DNA of 53,522 bases from Bacillota bacterium (GCA_023459275.1 JAEWVC010000058.1:1-53522); one strand, 5' to 3'; counted from the first letter of the stretch, positions 1 to 8,098 are shown. Program-made: numbers and translations. The notes: generated by a model from the sequence alone, not told the origin.

Positions 1-99
1 CTGGATCGGTGGCTGATTCACTACAACACCGAACGCCCTCACAGAGGTTACCGAAACCGCGGAAAACGGCCCTTGGATACCCTGCTGGATTTCGCTTGA
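1..99 (+). CDS. Insertion-sequence transposase, C-terminal fragment
   Basis: Only the last 32 codons lie in the window. The peptide contains HYNTERPHRG, the typical end of a DDE integrase-core (rve) transposase of the IS481/IS3 type, followed by a short basic tail (NRGKRPLDTLL) and a TGA stop. This enzyme would carry out strand transfer of its element. The start and the catalytic DDE residues are outside the window, so intactness cannot be judged. The element sits directly upstream of the GH43 gene. The family call is secure at the level of an integrase core; the exact IS family is inferred. Confidence 0.85.
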   Translation: MDRWLIHYNTERPHRGYRNRGKRPLDTLLDFA

Positions 100-127
100 T
101 TGTTAGATATGACCGTTAGTCGTACAC
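1..127 (+). mobile_element. Right end of an insertion sequence
   Basis: After the transposase stop there are only about 28 bases before the ATG of the GH43 gene. Read on the minus strand from 127, this stretch begins TGTGTACGACTAACGG, which looks like an IS481-type terminal inverted repeat starting TGT. The element end therefore probably touches the next start codon. The left end and the target duplication are outside the window, so the boundary is an estimate. Confidence 0.6.
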
Positions 128-1615
128 ATGGCATTTCGAAATCCTATCATTCCGGGCTTCCATCCCGATCCCAGTGTGGTAAGGCGCGGGGAGGATTTTT
201 ATTTGGTGACCTCCAGCTTTGAGTTTTTCCCCGGGGTGCCCGTGTTCCACAGCCGCGATCTTGTAAACTGGGAGCAGCTCGGCCATGCCCTCCAGCGGGA
301 TAGCCAGCTTCCCCTTCACGGCTGCCAGCCTTCCGGGGGCATCTACGCGCCCACCATCCGGTATCATGAAGGGCTGTTCTACATGATCACCACCAACGTG
401 TCCGGTGGAGGCAACCTGATCGTGACGGCCAGTGACCCCGCAGGCCCCTGGTCGGAGCCCGTGTACATCAACCATCAGGGCATTGACCCCTCGCTGCTGT
501 TTGACGGGGACGGGAAGGTGTACTACACGGGCACGGGCAGGCTGGATGGCAAAAAGGGGATCGTAATGTTTGAAATTGATCCTTTGACCGGTGAAATCCT
601 ATCCCCCAAGCAGCTTGTTTGGCAGGGCACCGGCGGCAGGCATCCGGAAGGCCCGCATCTGTACAGGGTGGACGGCTGGTATTACCTGATGATTTCCGAG
701 GGCGGCACGGAATTCGGGCATATGGTGACCATGGCCCGCTCGAAAAGCCCTTGGGGGCCGTACGAACCCTGCCCCCGCAACCCGATCCTCACCCACCGGG
801 ACCAGGAGAATTCCCCCATCGCGGCCACCGGCCACGCGGACCTTGTTCAGGCTGCCGACGGAAGCTGGTGGATGGTGTTCCTGGCCTACCGGGAAAGCGC
901 GAAATACTTCCACCACCTGGGCCGGGAGACCTTCCTTTGCCCCGCCGCCTGGGAGGATGGCTGGCTGAAAGTGAACGGCGGGGCGCCCATCACTTTGGAG
1001 ATGGACTGCGGTACGCTTCCCGCCCAGTCCTTCCCCGCACGGCTCCCGCGGACGGATTTTTCCCAAACAATCGGCCCCGAGTGGAATTACCTGCGCAACC
1101 CCGATATGGGGAAATATGTTCGAGGGAAAGACGGCCTCACGCTGTACGGATCAGAGCGTACCTTGGACGAAAATGTCTCCCCCACCTTTTTGGGCAGGCG
1201 GCAGGAGCAGTTTGACGGTGTGTTCCGTGCCTTGCTTCGTCCAACCGCATTGCAGGAAAACACCCGGGCAGGGATCACTGTCTTTTACGGGCCGCAAAAC
1301 CACTACGACCTGTATTTAACGAAAGGCAGCATCTGCCTGCAAAAAACCATTGGAGACCTGCAATCCGTGGTATATGAGGCGCCCTGGGAAGGTGCTTGCG
1401 AACTGGAGGTGTCATTCGACCGATTGATGTATACTTTTGCCTTCGGCAAGCCCGGCGGGGAAAAGCGGCAAGCCGGTACGGCGCTTACCAGGTATGTGAG
1501 CACCGAAGCCACGCCCATCAGCTTCACGGGGGTGTACCTGGGCATCTATGTCCAGGGAGAGGGTTCCTGCCTTGCGGAATGGGCGGAGTATACGGATGAA
1601 GCCGGCCCGGTATGA
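128..1615 (+). CDS. GH43 family beta-xylosidase / arabinofuranosidase
   Basis: 495 aa glycoside hydrolase of family 43, which removes xylose or arabinose units from xylo-oligosaccharides. The N-terminal five-bladed propeller (about residues 1-300) shows the three expected acids: base Asp14 in FHPDPS, Asp120 in GIDPSLL and acid Glu174 in HPEGPH. The C-terminal part (about 310-495) fits the beta-sandwich domain usual in xylosidases of this family. No signal peptide is present, so it should act inside the cell on imported oligosaccharides, consistent with the GH10 enzyme at 27 kb. The ATG matches the family N-terminus, but no good ribosome site precedes it. An IS end lies immediately upstream, so the native promoter and leader may have been replaced. 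The choice between xylosidase and arabinofuranosidase cannot be made by eye. Confidence 0.92.
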   Translation: MAFRNPIIPGFHPDPSVVRRGEDFYLVTSSFEFFPGVPVFHSRDLVNWEQLGHALQRDSQLPLHGCQPSGGIYAPTIRYHEGLFYMITTNVSGGGNLIVTASDPAGPWSEPVYINHQGIDPSLLFDGDGKVYYTGTGRLDGKKGIVMFEIDPLTGEILSPKQLVWQGTGGRHPEGPHLYRVDGWYYLMISEGGTEFGHMVTMARSKSPWGPYEPCPRNPILTHRDQENSPIAATGHADLVQAADGSWWMVFLAYRESAKYFHHLGRETFLCPAAWEDGWLKVNGGAPITLEMDCGTLPAQSFPARLPRTDFSQTIGPEWNYLRNPDMGKYVRGKDGLTLYGSERTLDENVSPTFLGRRQEQFDGVFRALLRPTALQENTRAGITVFYGPQNHYDLYLTKGSICLQKTIGDLQSVVYEAPWEGACELEVSFDRLMYTFAFGKPGGEKRQAGTALTRYVSTEATPISFTGVYLGIYVQGEGSCLAEWAEYTDEAGPV

Positions 1616-1645
1616 TATTCAGACACCGGGCCGGCGTTTCCCCCA
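1601..1645 (+). terminator. Probable terminator of the GH43 gene
   Basis: Perfect 11-base inverted repeat GCCGGCCCGGT (1601-1611) and ACCGGGCCGGC (1625-1635) with a 13-base loop. The stop codon lies at the base of the loop. A weak T-rich tail follows (GTTTCCCCCATTTT). It separates the gene from a convergent minus-strand gene ending at 1652. Confidence 0.6.
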
Positions 1646-1651
1646 TTTTCG

Positions 1652-2884
1652 TTATTTGCTCCCAAGGCCGTATTCCATGGCCGCATAGTCAAGGACCGGT
1701 TCGCCCGTCCGGGCATCCAGCCGGAGCTCATAGCGCAGGCCGTAGCGGCCATACATCTCCGGCATCAGAATTTCTTCCTCGCTGGGCGGGGCATAGCCCG
1801 CATACGCTGTGTTTTCATGGTCCTTTACATCATAGCCCAAAATCTGCCATTCGGGAACCAGCACAAAGCGTGCGTCCATGTTCCATTCATCGTTGACCGC
1901 AAAGGAGTCGCCCCTGACGATTTTGACGGAATACCCCAGCGTTACCTGATATACGCTTTGCAGCTTTCCGCTTTCCATGCGTGCCCTAATAAGGCTTTCC
2001 ACCTTAGGAAAGGGCAGCAGCGGCGTTTCCGCTATCAGGGTTTCTTTTTCCAAGAGCGCTGCGATAAGAATATTGCAGTTTTCCCCATCCATGATCTGCG
2101 CATGAAAACGCACCGGCAAATCCCAGGAATTGCCGTTTTCGGGCGGGTTGTACATTCCGTAGGGGTAATAATCCTCAAATATTTGCGCGCCGTGCATGTA
2201 CTGCGCAAGACGGATGTCCCACAAGCCCTTTTCGCAACCCTTGATGGGCTTTTCGGGATCGGCCACGATCTCCCGCCAGCTTGCGCCGGAGCTTTGATCC
2301 GTGATTTTGACGCTTTTTACCCGGCACAGCCCTCCCAAGGCATAGGCGGCCAGCGGCCGAATATCCGGGGTTGTATCGCAATGGAACAGGCGGATGTTTT
2401 TATCAATGAATTCCATGGCCTGCTCCACCGTATAAGCGTTGAGCGGGGGCGGTTCCCCTATCGGCAGCAATGAGCGCGTGCTGTAATCGGTTTTTCCGCT
2501 GAGTATATCCTTTTTGCTTTCGGCAAGCACGTGCATTACCGGGGAACCCGCATAGTCCCAGGCGGTTGACGCTTCTATGACATACCTGGGCAAGCCCTTT
2601 TCCAGGGGATAATATTCCCTGATATGCGTTGTGTCAAAGGCCGCGCGCTTGCACAGCACAATGGGCAGCGCATCCCCTTCCGGCAAAACGATGGGTGCGT
2701 CCACGGTGACCGTCTGGCCGGTATTGGTGATAACGGACATTTGCAGACGGCGGGGCGCCTGCGCTTTCAGTTCCTTCAGCGTTACCGTGCCGTCCCGGGC
2801 CGTAGCTGCCCCGGGCAGCGCCCCCAGCAGGAGGAGGACCGCAGCCACGAGCGCCGGCAGGCGTTTGTTTTTCCGCAACCTCAT
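1652..2884 (-). CDS. Secreted protein of unknown function
   Basis: 410 aa from an ATG preceded by GGGAG at good spacing; a longer frame starting further upstream lacks such a site. The N-terminus is a classical export signal: basic MRLRKNKR, then a hydrophobic stretch and a probable cleavage after GAATA. There is no lipobox cysteine. The remainder is a soluble extracellular domain with no motif I recognise. It lies 95 bases downstream of the ECF sigma / anti-sigma pair on the same strand and may belong to that regulon. Function unknown; the gene itself is well supported by coding character, signal peptide and ribosome site. Confidence 0.75.
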   Translation of the reverse strand: MRLRKNKRLPALVAAVLLLLGALPGAATARDGTVTLKELKAQAPRRLQMSVITNTGQTVTVDAPIVLPEGDALPIVLCKRAAFDTTHIREYYPLEKGLPRYVIEASTAWDYAGSPVMHVLAESKKDILSGKTDYSTRSLLPIGEPPPLNAYTVEQAMEFIDKNIRLFHCDTTPDIRPLAAYALGGLCRVKSVKITDQSSGASWREIVADPEKPIKGCEKGLWDIRLAQYMHGAQIFEDYYPYGMYNPPENGNSWDLPVRFHAQIMDGENCNILIAALLEKETLIAETPLLPFPKVESLIRARMESGKLQSVYQVTLGYSVKIVRGDSFAVNDEWNMDARFVLVPEWQILGYDVKDHENTAYAGYAPPSEEEILMPEMYGRYGLRYELRLDARTGEPVLDYAAMEYGLGSK

Positions 2885-2979
2885 TTTTGATTCTCCCGTT
2901 TTGATCTGTCCCGCAGGGAAAGCGGAAAGCCGCCGCGCCATCGGCGGAATGCGCATCCGGCGCGGCAGCCTTGCTTTTG

Positions 2980-4170
2980 TTACTTCACCCGCACGGCCAG
3001 GCTCATATCGGCCGTATCGCCCTCCATGGGCGCCAGGAATATTGCTTCGGGGTAAGTCTCCAAGGCAGGGTACATGAACCAGGCCCTGTCCTTGCCGCCG
3101 CCCTGGAAGCCGCCGTAGCCCAGCGCCCCGTCGTACAGGAGGGGCTTGCCGTTGCCGTCCACCAGTTCAAGCCCCATGGTCCATGCTTCGGCAATCTCAA
3201 TGCCTTCATACTTCCACAGCAGCTTGCCGTCTTCCCCATATTCACCCTCACCATGCTCGGCAATATAGGCTGCCAGGGCCTCCGGTTTGACCGCGTAATC
3301 CAGCGTGATATACAGGTTTATCGGCGAATAGGTGACCTCGCTTACCTTGGCGGTCATTTCCGGCATATCCTTTTCCTGATTGGGATGGGTTGTTACCACA
3401 CCCTCCCGCGAGGAGGCGTCCAGGGTGAAAGCGACCATGCCCTTTTGCGGCAGTTCCACCGAGAAGGGATCCTTGTGGATCACCAGGCTGTCCAACGGCT
3501 GGCGCTCGCCGATGGGCAGAGCGATTTCTACCTTGTCCTTCAGGTATACGCCCTCCTGGTCCAGCCGGTACATTTGGTAGAACAGCAGTTCGCCGGGGGT
3601 ATCGCTTCCCGTGACTTCCCCGCCGGACATGTTGGGCATATCAATACTCTTGCCGTTGATCCAAATGTGATCCACCCACCAGCCAATGTTGTCGCGCGCC
3701 ATGGCGGGCAGGCTGCTTTCGTCCGCGCGCCAGCGCTTGCTTCTTTCGTCGTACACACCTGCCGGCGCCGTGGCGGCGCGCTCCCTGACGCTGTACACCA
3801 AATACAGCGAGATGCCGTCATATGCGGCTTCCTTCACCTCCACGTCACATTCGTTGAAGGAGACCTTTGCAAGGCCGCGCTGGATAAAGGCCTCTCCGTT
3901 GTTCCGGCCTGTGCCCAGCAGTGTTTCAAACAAGCCAAAGTGCAGCCCGGCCGCAATGCCCGCCGTGGCTGCTACCAGGACCGCGGCCATCACAAGGATG
4001 AGCGCGCGTTTCCTGAAGCGTTTTGTATGGATATTCATGCCGTTTTCCCTCCTTTGTGCGGTTTCCTGGCGGCAAATCAGGCCAAGGGTGCCCTCCATCG
4101 CCTGATGAAAAATGCCTGGAACTTCGGGGATGACCTGTTCCATCCGATTGTGGATTTCCTTCCTTTTCAT
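2980..4170 (-). CDS. Membrane anti-sigma factor-like protein (DUF4179-type)
   Basis: 396 aa. About 55 cytoplasmic residues are followed by one membrane span (about 56-77, ALILVMAAVLVAATAG) and a large extracellular domain of about 315 residues. This layout, and its place directly after an ECF sigma gene (3 bases between stop and ATG), is that of regulatory membrane proteins that hold a sigma factor at the membrane until an external signal arrives. The ribosome site AGGAGGG lies inside the end of the sigma gene, indicating translational coupling. The extracellular part resembles the DUF4179 type by general appearance; that family call is an inference. No zinc-binding HxxxCxxC anti-sigma motif is present. 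Confidence 0.75.
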   Translation of the reverse strand: MKRKEIHNRMEQVIPEVPGIFHQAMEGTLGLICRQETAQRRENGMNIHTKRFRKRALILVMAAVLVAATAGIAAGLHFGLFETLLGTGRNNGEAFIQRGLAKVSFNECDVEVKEAAYDGISLYLVYSVRERAATAPAGVYDERSKRWRADESSLPAMARDNIGWWVDHIWINGKSIDMPNMSGGEVTGSDTPGELLFYQMYRLDQEGVYLKDKVEIALPIGERQPLDSLVIHKDPFSVELPQKGMVAFTLDASSREGVVTTHPNQEKDMPEMTAKVSEVTYSPINLYITLDYAVKPEALAAYIAEHGEGEYGEDGKLLWKYEGIEIAEAWTMGLELVDGNGKPLLYDGALGYGGFQGGGKDRAWFMYPALETYPEAIFLAPMEGDTADMSLAVRVK

Positions 4171-4173
4171 ACT

Positions 4174-4650
4174 TCAGCCCTCCTGTTCATCCAGCAGAAG
4201 TATTTGCAGCCTTTTGCGTGCGTGCATCAGACGCGTCTTGGCCGTGCCCACAGGGATATCCAGCATTTTTGCTGTTTCTCCGATCGAGTAGCCTTCCAGA
4301 TAATGAAGCGTGAGTACTGCCCTGTGATCGGGGGATAGACCGTCCATCATTTCCCGCATGGGCAGCGGTTCCGGCGCGGGCCTGTCCCCCACAGCCGCGT
4401 CATCCCAAGGGACAAGCTTCTCTCTTGATTGCCTGCGAACCATGTTTTTGCAGGTATTGGCAACGATTCTGGCCAGCCAGGGTTTGAACGACCGCATGTT
4501 TCGAAGCGTATCCCGTCTGTTCCACGCCTGCATCAACGCTTCCTGGACAGCGTCCGCGCAATCCTCGCTGTTCCCCAAAATGGACCAACTGATCCGAAAG
4601 AGCAATCGTTCAAGCTTCATCGCTTCCCTCTGGAAATCCTCCGCATTCAT
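4174..4650 (-). CDS. ECF-type RNA polymerase sigma factor
   Basis: 158 aa sigma-70 family protein of the extracytoplasmic-function class. Region 2 is at about residues 10-75 (NSEDCADAVQEALMQAW), and region 4 is a helix-turn-helix near the C-terminus (YSIGETAKMLDIPVGTAKTR). It directs RNA polymerase to stress promoters. The start is the ATG at 4650 with AGGAGG eight bases upstream; the longer frame adds 34 unlikely residues. The gene is coupled to the anti-sigma gene downstream. A promoter-like TGAACC-N16-CGAC sequence lies about 65 bases upstream, which suggests autoregulation. Confidence 0.93.
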   Translation of the reverse strand: MNAEDFQREAMKLERLLFRISWSILGNSEDCADAVQEALMQAWNRRDTLRNMRSFKPWLARIVANTCKNMVRRQSREKLVPWDDAAVGDRPAPEPLPMREMMDGLSPDHRAVLTLHYLEGYSIGETAKMLDIPVGTAKTRLMHARKRLQILLLDEQEG

Positions 4651-4713
4651 GTGTATCCTCCTGTGATGCCCGGTTGCTTTGCGCAAAGCTCCCTTTTGGG
4701 ATCCCATATATAA

Positions 4714-4739
4714 GTCGCCCACCAAGGGCGAAAGGTTCA
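4714..4739 (-). promoter_or_regulatory. Putative autoregulated ECF promoter
   Basis: On the minus strand TGAACC (4739-4734) is followed after 16 bases by CGAC (4717-4714) and then TTATATA. This fits the TGAAAC-N16-CGTA pattern of Firmicutes ECF promoters with two mismatches. It sits upstream of the sigma gene, as expected for positive autoregulation. Inference from pattern only. Confidence 0.5.
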
Positions 4740-4761
4740 AATGTAAAATCAATTATCCCAC

Positions 4762-4794
4762 AAAAAGAAGGAACACGGCAAACGCCGCGTTCCT
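4762..4794 (-). terminator. Terminator downstream of the SRP RNA
   Basis: On the minus strand a stem GGAACGCGGC/GCCGTGTTCC with a short TTT loop is followed by TTCTTTTTG. It lies about 40 bases past the 3' end of the SRP RNA and before the sigma-gene promoter, so it should end the RNA transcript. Confidence 0.7.
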
Positions 4795-4832
4795 TGGCAA
4801 GTGCATCCTGCAAAAAAATACCGCAACATTCA

Positions 4833-4929
4833 GACCAGGCAAACCCGCAGCACCTTCCAACTTGCGCTTACTGCTGCTTCCTTCCGGACCTGACAGGGTT
4901 CACACCATGGAATCGCACGGGGCCCGGCC
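4833..4929 (-). ncRNA. ffs: Signal recognition particle RNA (4.5S type)
   Basis: The minus strand carries the universally conserved apical hairpin GTCAGGTCCGGAAGGAAGCA, which binds Ffh (the SRP54 homologue). The termini pair: GGCCGGGC at the 5' end (4929-4922) against GCCTGGTC at the 3' end (4840-4833). This gives a hairpin of about 97 nt. It is the short bacterial form without an Alu domain, unlike the long Bacillus 6S-like scRNA. The exact ends are estimated from the closing helix; the transcript may extend to the terminator at 4762-4794. The RNA is essential for co-translational membrane targeting. Confidence 0.93.
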
Positions 4930-4989
4930 ATCATCATGATGCGGCCTATTTAGTTTACTAGAAACGGAGCCAAAATGCAACCGTAAAAT

Positions 4990-5061
4990 AAAAGGATTTC
5001 AAAGGGATGCATCCCTTTGGCAGGGGTCCAGAGGGCAAAGCCCCCTGGCAACGCCCCCTGG
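4990..5061. repeat. Intergenic palindromic repeat element
   Basis: Two adjoining inverted repeats: a perfect 18-base palindrome AAAGGGATGCATCCCTTT (5001-5018), and a stem CCAGAGGGC/GCCCCCTGG (5028-5047) followed by a second CCCCCTGG. It begins where lysA ends and has no coding content. Elements with a GGGGTCCAGNGGGCAAAGCCCCC core are familiar from many Clostridia as dispersed repeats; that comparison is from memory. Confidence 0.6.
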
Positions 5062-6327
5062 TCACAGGCCCAGTTTGGAAGCCGCGGGATCAATATCCAG
5101 GGTAGCAAAATAGTCCTTTGCGGTTTCAGCACGGCGGATAAGCTGGAAAGAACCATCGGCCTTTAGCAGCACTTCGGCGCTGCGCAGCTTGCCGTTGTAA
5201 TTGTAGCCCATGGAGAAGCCGTGGGCCCCGGTATCGTGAATCACCACGATATCGCCCATATCGATCTCGGGCAGCGGGCGCTGGATGGCAAACTTGTCGT
5301 TGTTTTCGCACAGGGAGCCGGTGATGTCATACACGTGGTCCTCAGGAAGCTCCCGCTTGCCGGCCACGTGGATATGGTGGTACGCGCCGTACATGGCCGG
5401 GCGCATAAGGTTGGCGGCACTGGCGTCCAGGCCGATATAATGGCGGTAGGTGTCCTTGCGGCTGGCAGCCGTAGTCACCAGAAAGCCGTGGGGCCCGGTC
5501 ATGTAGCGGCCAAGCTCGGTCTTGATGGCCACTTCATGGATGCCGTTTGCGGTAAATACCGCCTCGTAAGCCTCCCTCACCCCCCGGCCGATGGCGGCGA
5601 TATCCGCCGCGGGCAGACCGGGTTTGTAGGGGATGCCGATGCCGCCGGAAAGGTTCACAAAGGCCAGCCGCAGGCCTGTTTCCCTGGAGAGCTCCGCCGC
5701 CACCTCAAACAGGAGCCTTGCCAACCCGGGATAATAGCTGTTGTCGGTGGTATTGCTGGAGAGGAACGCGTGGATGCCGAAGGATTTTGTGCCCAGCTCT
5801 TTGAGGGTTTTAAGGCCCAGCGTAAGCTGCTCCCTGGTAAAGCCGTACTTGGCCTCCCCGGGGTTGCCCATGATGGTGTTGCCGATGGCAAAATCCCCGC
5901 CGGGGTTGTAGCGGCAGCAAACGCACTCCGGGATGCCGCCGTGGTTTTTGAGGATATCAATGTGGGTGATGTCATCCAGGTTGATGTAGGCACCCAGTCT
6001 CCTGGCGTAATCAAACTCTTCCGGGGGCATGGCATTGGCGCTGAACATGATATCCGTACCCGTGATCCCCACAGCTTCCGAGAGCATCAATTCGGTCATG
6101 GAGGAGCAGTCGGTACCGCAGCCCTCCTCCTTGAGGATGCGCAGGATGACCGGGTTTGGCAGGGCCTTGACGGCGTAGTATTCCTGAAAATCGGGGCACC
6201 AGGAGAAAGCTTCCCTCAGTGCCCTGGCGGTATTGCGGATACCTGTTTCATCATACAGGTGAAAGGGCGTGGGGAATTCCCGGGCCGCCCGGAAAAAGGC
6301 CTCATCCGGAATAGAAAAATTAGGCAT
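5062..6327 (-). CDS. lysA: Diaminopimelate decarboxylase
   Basis: 421 aa PLP-dependent fold-III decarboxylase that converts meso-diaminopimelate to lysine. The PLP lysine is Lys54 in YYAVKALP; CGTDCSS, the glycine loop LSGGIGIPY and GSLCENNDKF (substrate/PLP site of the LysA group) are present. The C-terminal HDTGAHGFSMGYNYNG is the usual active-site strand with the catalytic tyrosine. The start is an ATG with AAAGGAG nine bases upstream. It lies 31 bases after the guaA stop and is probably co-transcribed with it. Related carboxynorspermidine decarboxylases are an alternative, but the motifs favour LysA. Confidence 0.88.
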   Translation of the reverse strand: MPNFSIPDEAFFRAAREFPTPFHLYDETGIRNTARALREAFSWCPDFQEYYAVKALPNPVILRILKEEGCGTDCSSMTELMLSEAVGITGTDIMFSANAMPPEEFDYARRLGAYINLDDITHIDILKNHGGIPECVCCRYNPGGDFAIGNTIMGNPGEAKYGFTREQLTLGLKTLKELGTKSFGIHAFLSSNTTDNSYYPGLARLLFEVAAELSRETGLRLAFVNLSGGIGIPYKPGLPAADIAAIGRGVREAYEAVFTANGIHEVAIKTELGRYMTGPHGFLVTTAASRKDTYRHYIGLDASAANLMRPAMYGAYHHIHVAGKRELPEDHVYDITGSLCENNDKFAIQRPLPEIDMGDIVVIHDTGAHGFSMGYNYNGKLRSAEVLLKADGSFQLIRRAETAKDYFATLDIDPAASKLGL

Positions 6328-6358
6328 GCCTCTGCACTCCTTTATTTTGTGCTGCTTT

Positions 6359-7903
6359 CTACTCCCACTCAATGGAAGCCGGTGGTTTGGTGGTCACATC
6401 CATAACAACGCGGTTGACGTGGGGCACCTCATTAACGATGCGCTCGCTGATGCGGGCGACCACGTCATAGGGGATGCGTGCCCAGTCTGCGGTCATAAAA
6501 TCGTCGGTGGTCACGGCCCGAAGGGCCACGGTATAGTCATAGGTACGCTCATCCCCCATCACGCCCACAGAACGGATGCCAGTAAGCACCGTAAAGTATT
6601 GGTGGATGGCCCTTTGCAGCCCCGCCGCGGCGATCTCCGCGCGCAGAATGGCATCGCTTTCCCGGACGATGCGCACCTTTTCCGGCGTTACATCCCCTAT
6701 CACGCGGATGGCCAGGCCCGGCCCGGGGAAGGGCTGCCGCCAGACCAGGTCCTCCGGCAGGCCCAGGGTAAGGCCCAGCTTGCGCACCTCATCCTTGAAG
6801 AGCATGCGCAGCGGTTCCACAAGGCTTGTAAAGCCCAGCTCCTTGGGCAGGCCGCCCACGTTGTGGTGGCTTTTGATCACCGCGCTGCCAAGCACGCTGC
6901 CGCTTTCGATAACATCGGGATAAATGGTGCCCTGGGCGAAATGGTCCAGCTTGTTCAGCTTTTTAGCCTCTTCCTTGAAGACCTCCACAAAATCCCGGCC
7001 GATAATCTTGCGCTTTTGCTCCGGGTCGCTGACGCCTTCCAAATCCTTGAAGAACTTCGCGCTGGCGTCCGTGTGGACAAGGTGCACCGGAAAGGCCTTG
7101 CTGAAAACCTCCACCACCTGCGCCGCTTCCCCCTGGCGCAGGAACCCATGATCCACAAATACGCAGGTGAGGCGGCTGCCGATGGCCTGATAGAGCAGCG
7201 CCGCCGCCACAGAGGAATCCACCCCGCCGGACAGGCCCAGAAGCACCGTTCCTTCTTCCTTCACCTGCTCCCGGATGCGGCGGATGGCCATCTGGGCATA
7301 GGCTTCCATGCTCCAGTCCCCCACGCAGCCGCAGATGCTTTTCAGAAAGTTGGAAAGGATCGCGGACCCTTCCTGGGTATGGGTCACCTCGGGATGGAAC
7401 TGCACCCCGTACAGACGCTTTCGCTTGTGCTCCATGGCCGCGATGGGGCAGTTGTCGCTATGGGCGATGGCGGCAAAGCCTTCCGGCATCCTGGTCACCT
7501 GGTAGGTATGGCTCAGCCAGCAGGAGGAGGCGGCCGATACGTTTTCCAGCAGCCCTTCCCGGATGTCCATGGCCACCTGGGTGCGGCCATATTCCCGCTG
7601 GTCGGGCCGGGACACCCGGCCGCCCAGCAAGACCGCCATCAGCTGCATGCCATAGCAGATGCCAAGCACCGGAACGCCCATGCCAAAGATGCCTGCGTCG
7701 CACCGGGGCGCGTCCGCGTCCAGCACGCTGGCGGGACCGCCGCTCAAAATAATGCCCACCGGCTTCAGCTCTTCCATCTGCCGGAGGGTCGCAGTATAAG
7801 GCACCACCTCGGAATAGACGCCGATTTCCCGCACGCGCCTGGCGATCAGCTGGGTGTACTGGCCGCCAAAATCCAGAATTGCAACACACTGGTTTGCTTG
7901 CAT
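6359..7903 (-). CDS. guaA: GMP synthase (glutamine-hydrolysing)
   Basis: 514 aa, the full usual length. It converts XMP to GMP using ATP and glutamine. The N-terminal class I amidotransferase domain has Cys83 in GICYGMQ and the His/Glu pair in FHPEVTHT. The ATP-pyrophosphatase P-loop is LSGGVDSS, and the C-terminal dimerisation domain ends in the hallmark TTKPPASIEWE. The ATG follows AGGAGGGGTGCTCCC. It is first in a pair with lysA, an uncommon but harmless combination. A promoter-like sequence lies at 7975-8003; no purine riboswitch is visible in the leader. Confidence 0.98.
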   Translation of the reverse strand: MQANQCVAILDFGGQYTQLIARRVREIGVYSEVVPYTATLRQMEELKPVGIILSGGPASVLDADAPRCDAGIFGMGVPVLGICYGMQLMAVLLGGRVSRPDQREYGRTQVAMDIREGLLENVSAASSCWLSHTYQVTRMPEGFAAIAHSDNCPIAAMEHKRKRLYGVQFHPEVTHTQEGSAILSNFLKSICGCVGDWSMEAYAQMAIRRIREQVKEEGTVLLGLSGGVDSSVAAALLYQAIGSRLTCVFVDHGFLRQGEAAQVVEVFSKAFPVHLVHTDASAKFFKDLEGVSDPEQKRKIIGRDFVEVFKEEAKKLNKLDHFAQGTIYPDVIESGSVLGSAVIKSHHNVGGLPKELGFTSLVEPLRMLFKDEVRKLGLTLGLPEDLVWRQPFPGPGLAIRVIGDVTPEKVRIVRESDAILRAEIAAAGLQRAIHQYFTVLTGIRSVGVMGDERTYDYTVALRAVTTDDFMTADWARIPYDVVARISERIVNEVPHVNRVVMDVTTKPPASIEWE

Positions 7904-7974
7904 GGGAGCACCCCTCCTAACAGATCAAAAGGGAAGATGCCGAAGGCTTGTCCCACGGCTTTTGAGATTCTCCT

Positions 7975-8003
7975 ATTCTGCCATAAAAATGCGTCCTAGG
8001 CAA
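7975..8003 (-). promoter_or_regulatory. Probable guaA promoter
   Basis: On the minus strand TTGCCT (8003-7998), a 17-base spacer and CAGAAT (7980-7975). A short leader follows. It contains the pairing TCAAAAG/CTTTTGA around an inner GCCG/CGGC stem before the ribosome site; the role of this hairpin is unknown. Confidence 0.45.
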
Positions 8004-8042
8004 GCGTTCCCCGCGAAAAATGCGGGGAAGGATTTAAATATG

Positions 8043-8098
8043 GCGGGAAGGGCACTTTTTGAAAAGGTGCCCTTCCCGCGCCCATCCTTAAAAAACCT
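8043..8098. repeat. Dispersed inverted repeat, copy A
   Basis: GCGGGAAGGGCAC (8043-8055) and GTGCCCTTCCCGC (8067-8079) form a perfect 13-base stem around CTTTTTGAAAAG-type loop sequence, followed by GCCCATCCTTAAAAAACCT. The same arrangement recurs at 40240-40294 and, in the opposite orientation, at 46168-46232. It lies between the divergent guaA and S-component promoters. It could act as a bidirectional transcription barrier, but its recurrence with the same flank marks it as a repeat family. Confidence 0.75.

Noticed and set aside
2971..4338. Plus-strand frame of 455 codons opposite the anti-sigma and sigma genes
   Set aside because: It spans two well-supported minus-strand genes and has no start signals.
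7904..7974. Purine riboswitch in the guaA leader
   Set aside because: The leader is short and lacks the conserved GTCTCTAC-type loops; only a simple hairpin is present.
6269..7999. Plus-strand reading frame of 576 codons opposite guaA
   Set aside because: It is the shadow of guaA, a certain gene, produced by GC-rich third positions; it has no ribosome site and a His/Gly/Ala-rich composition.
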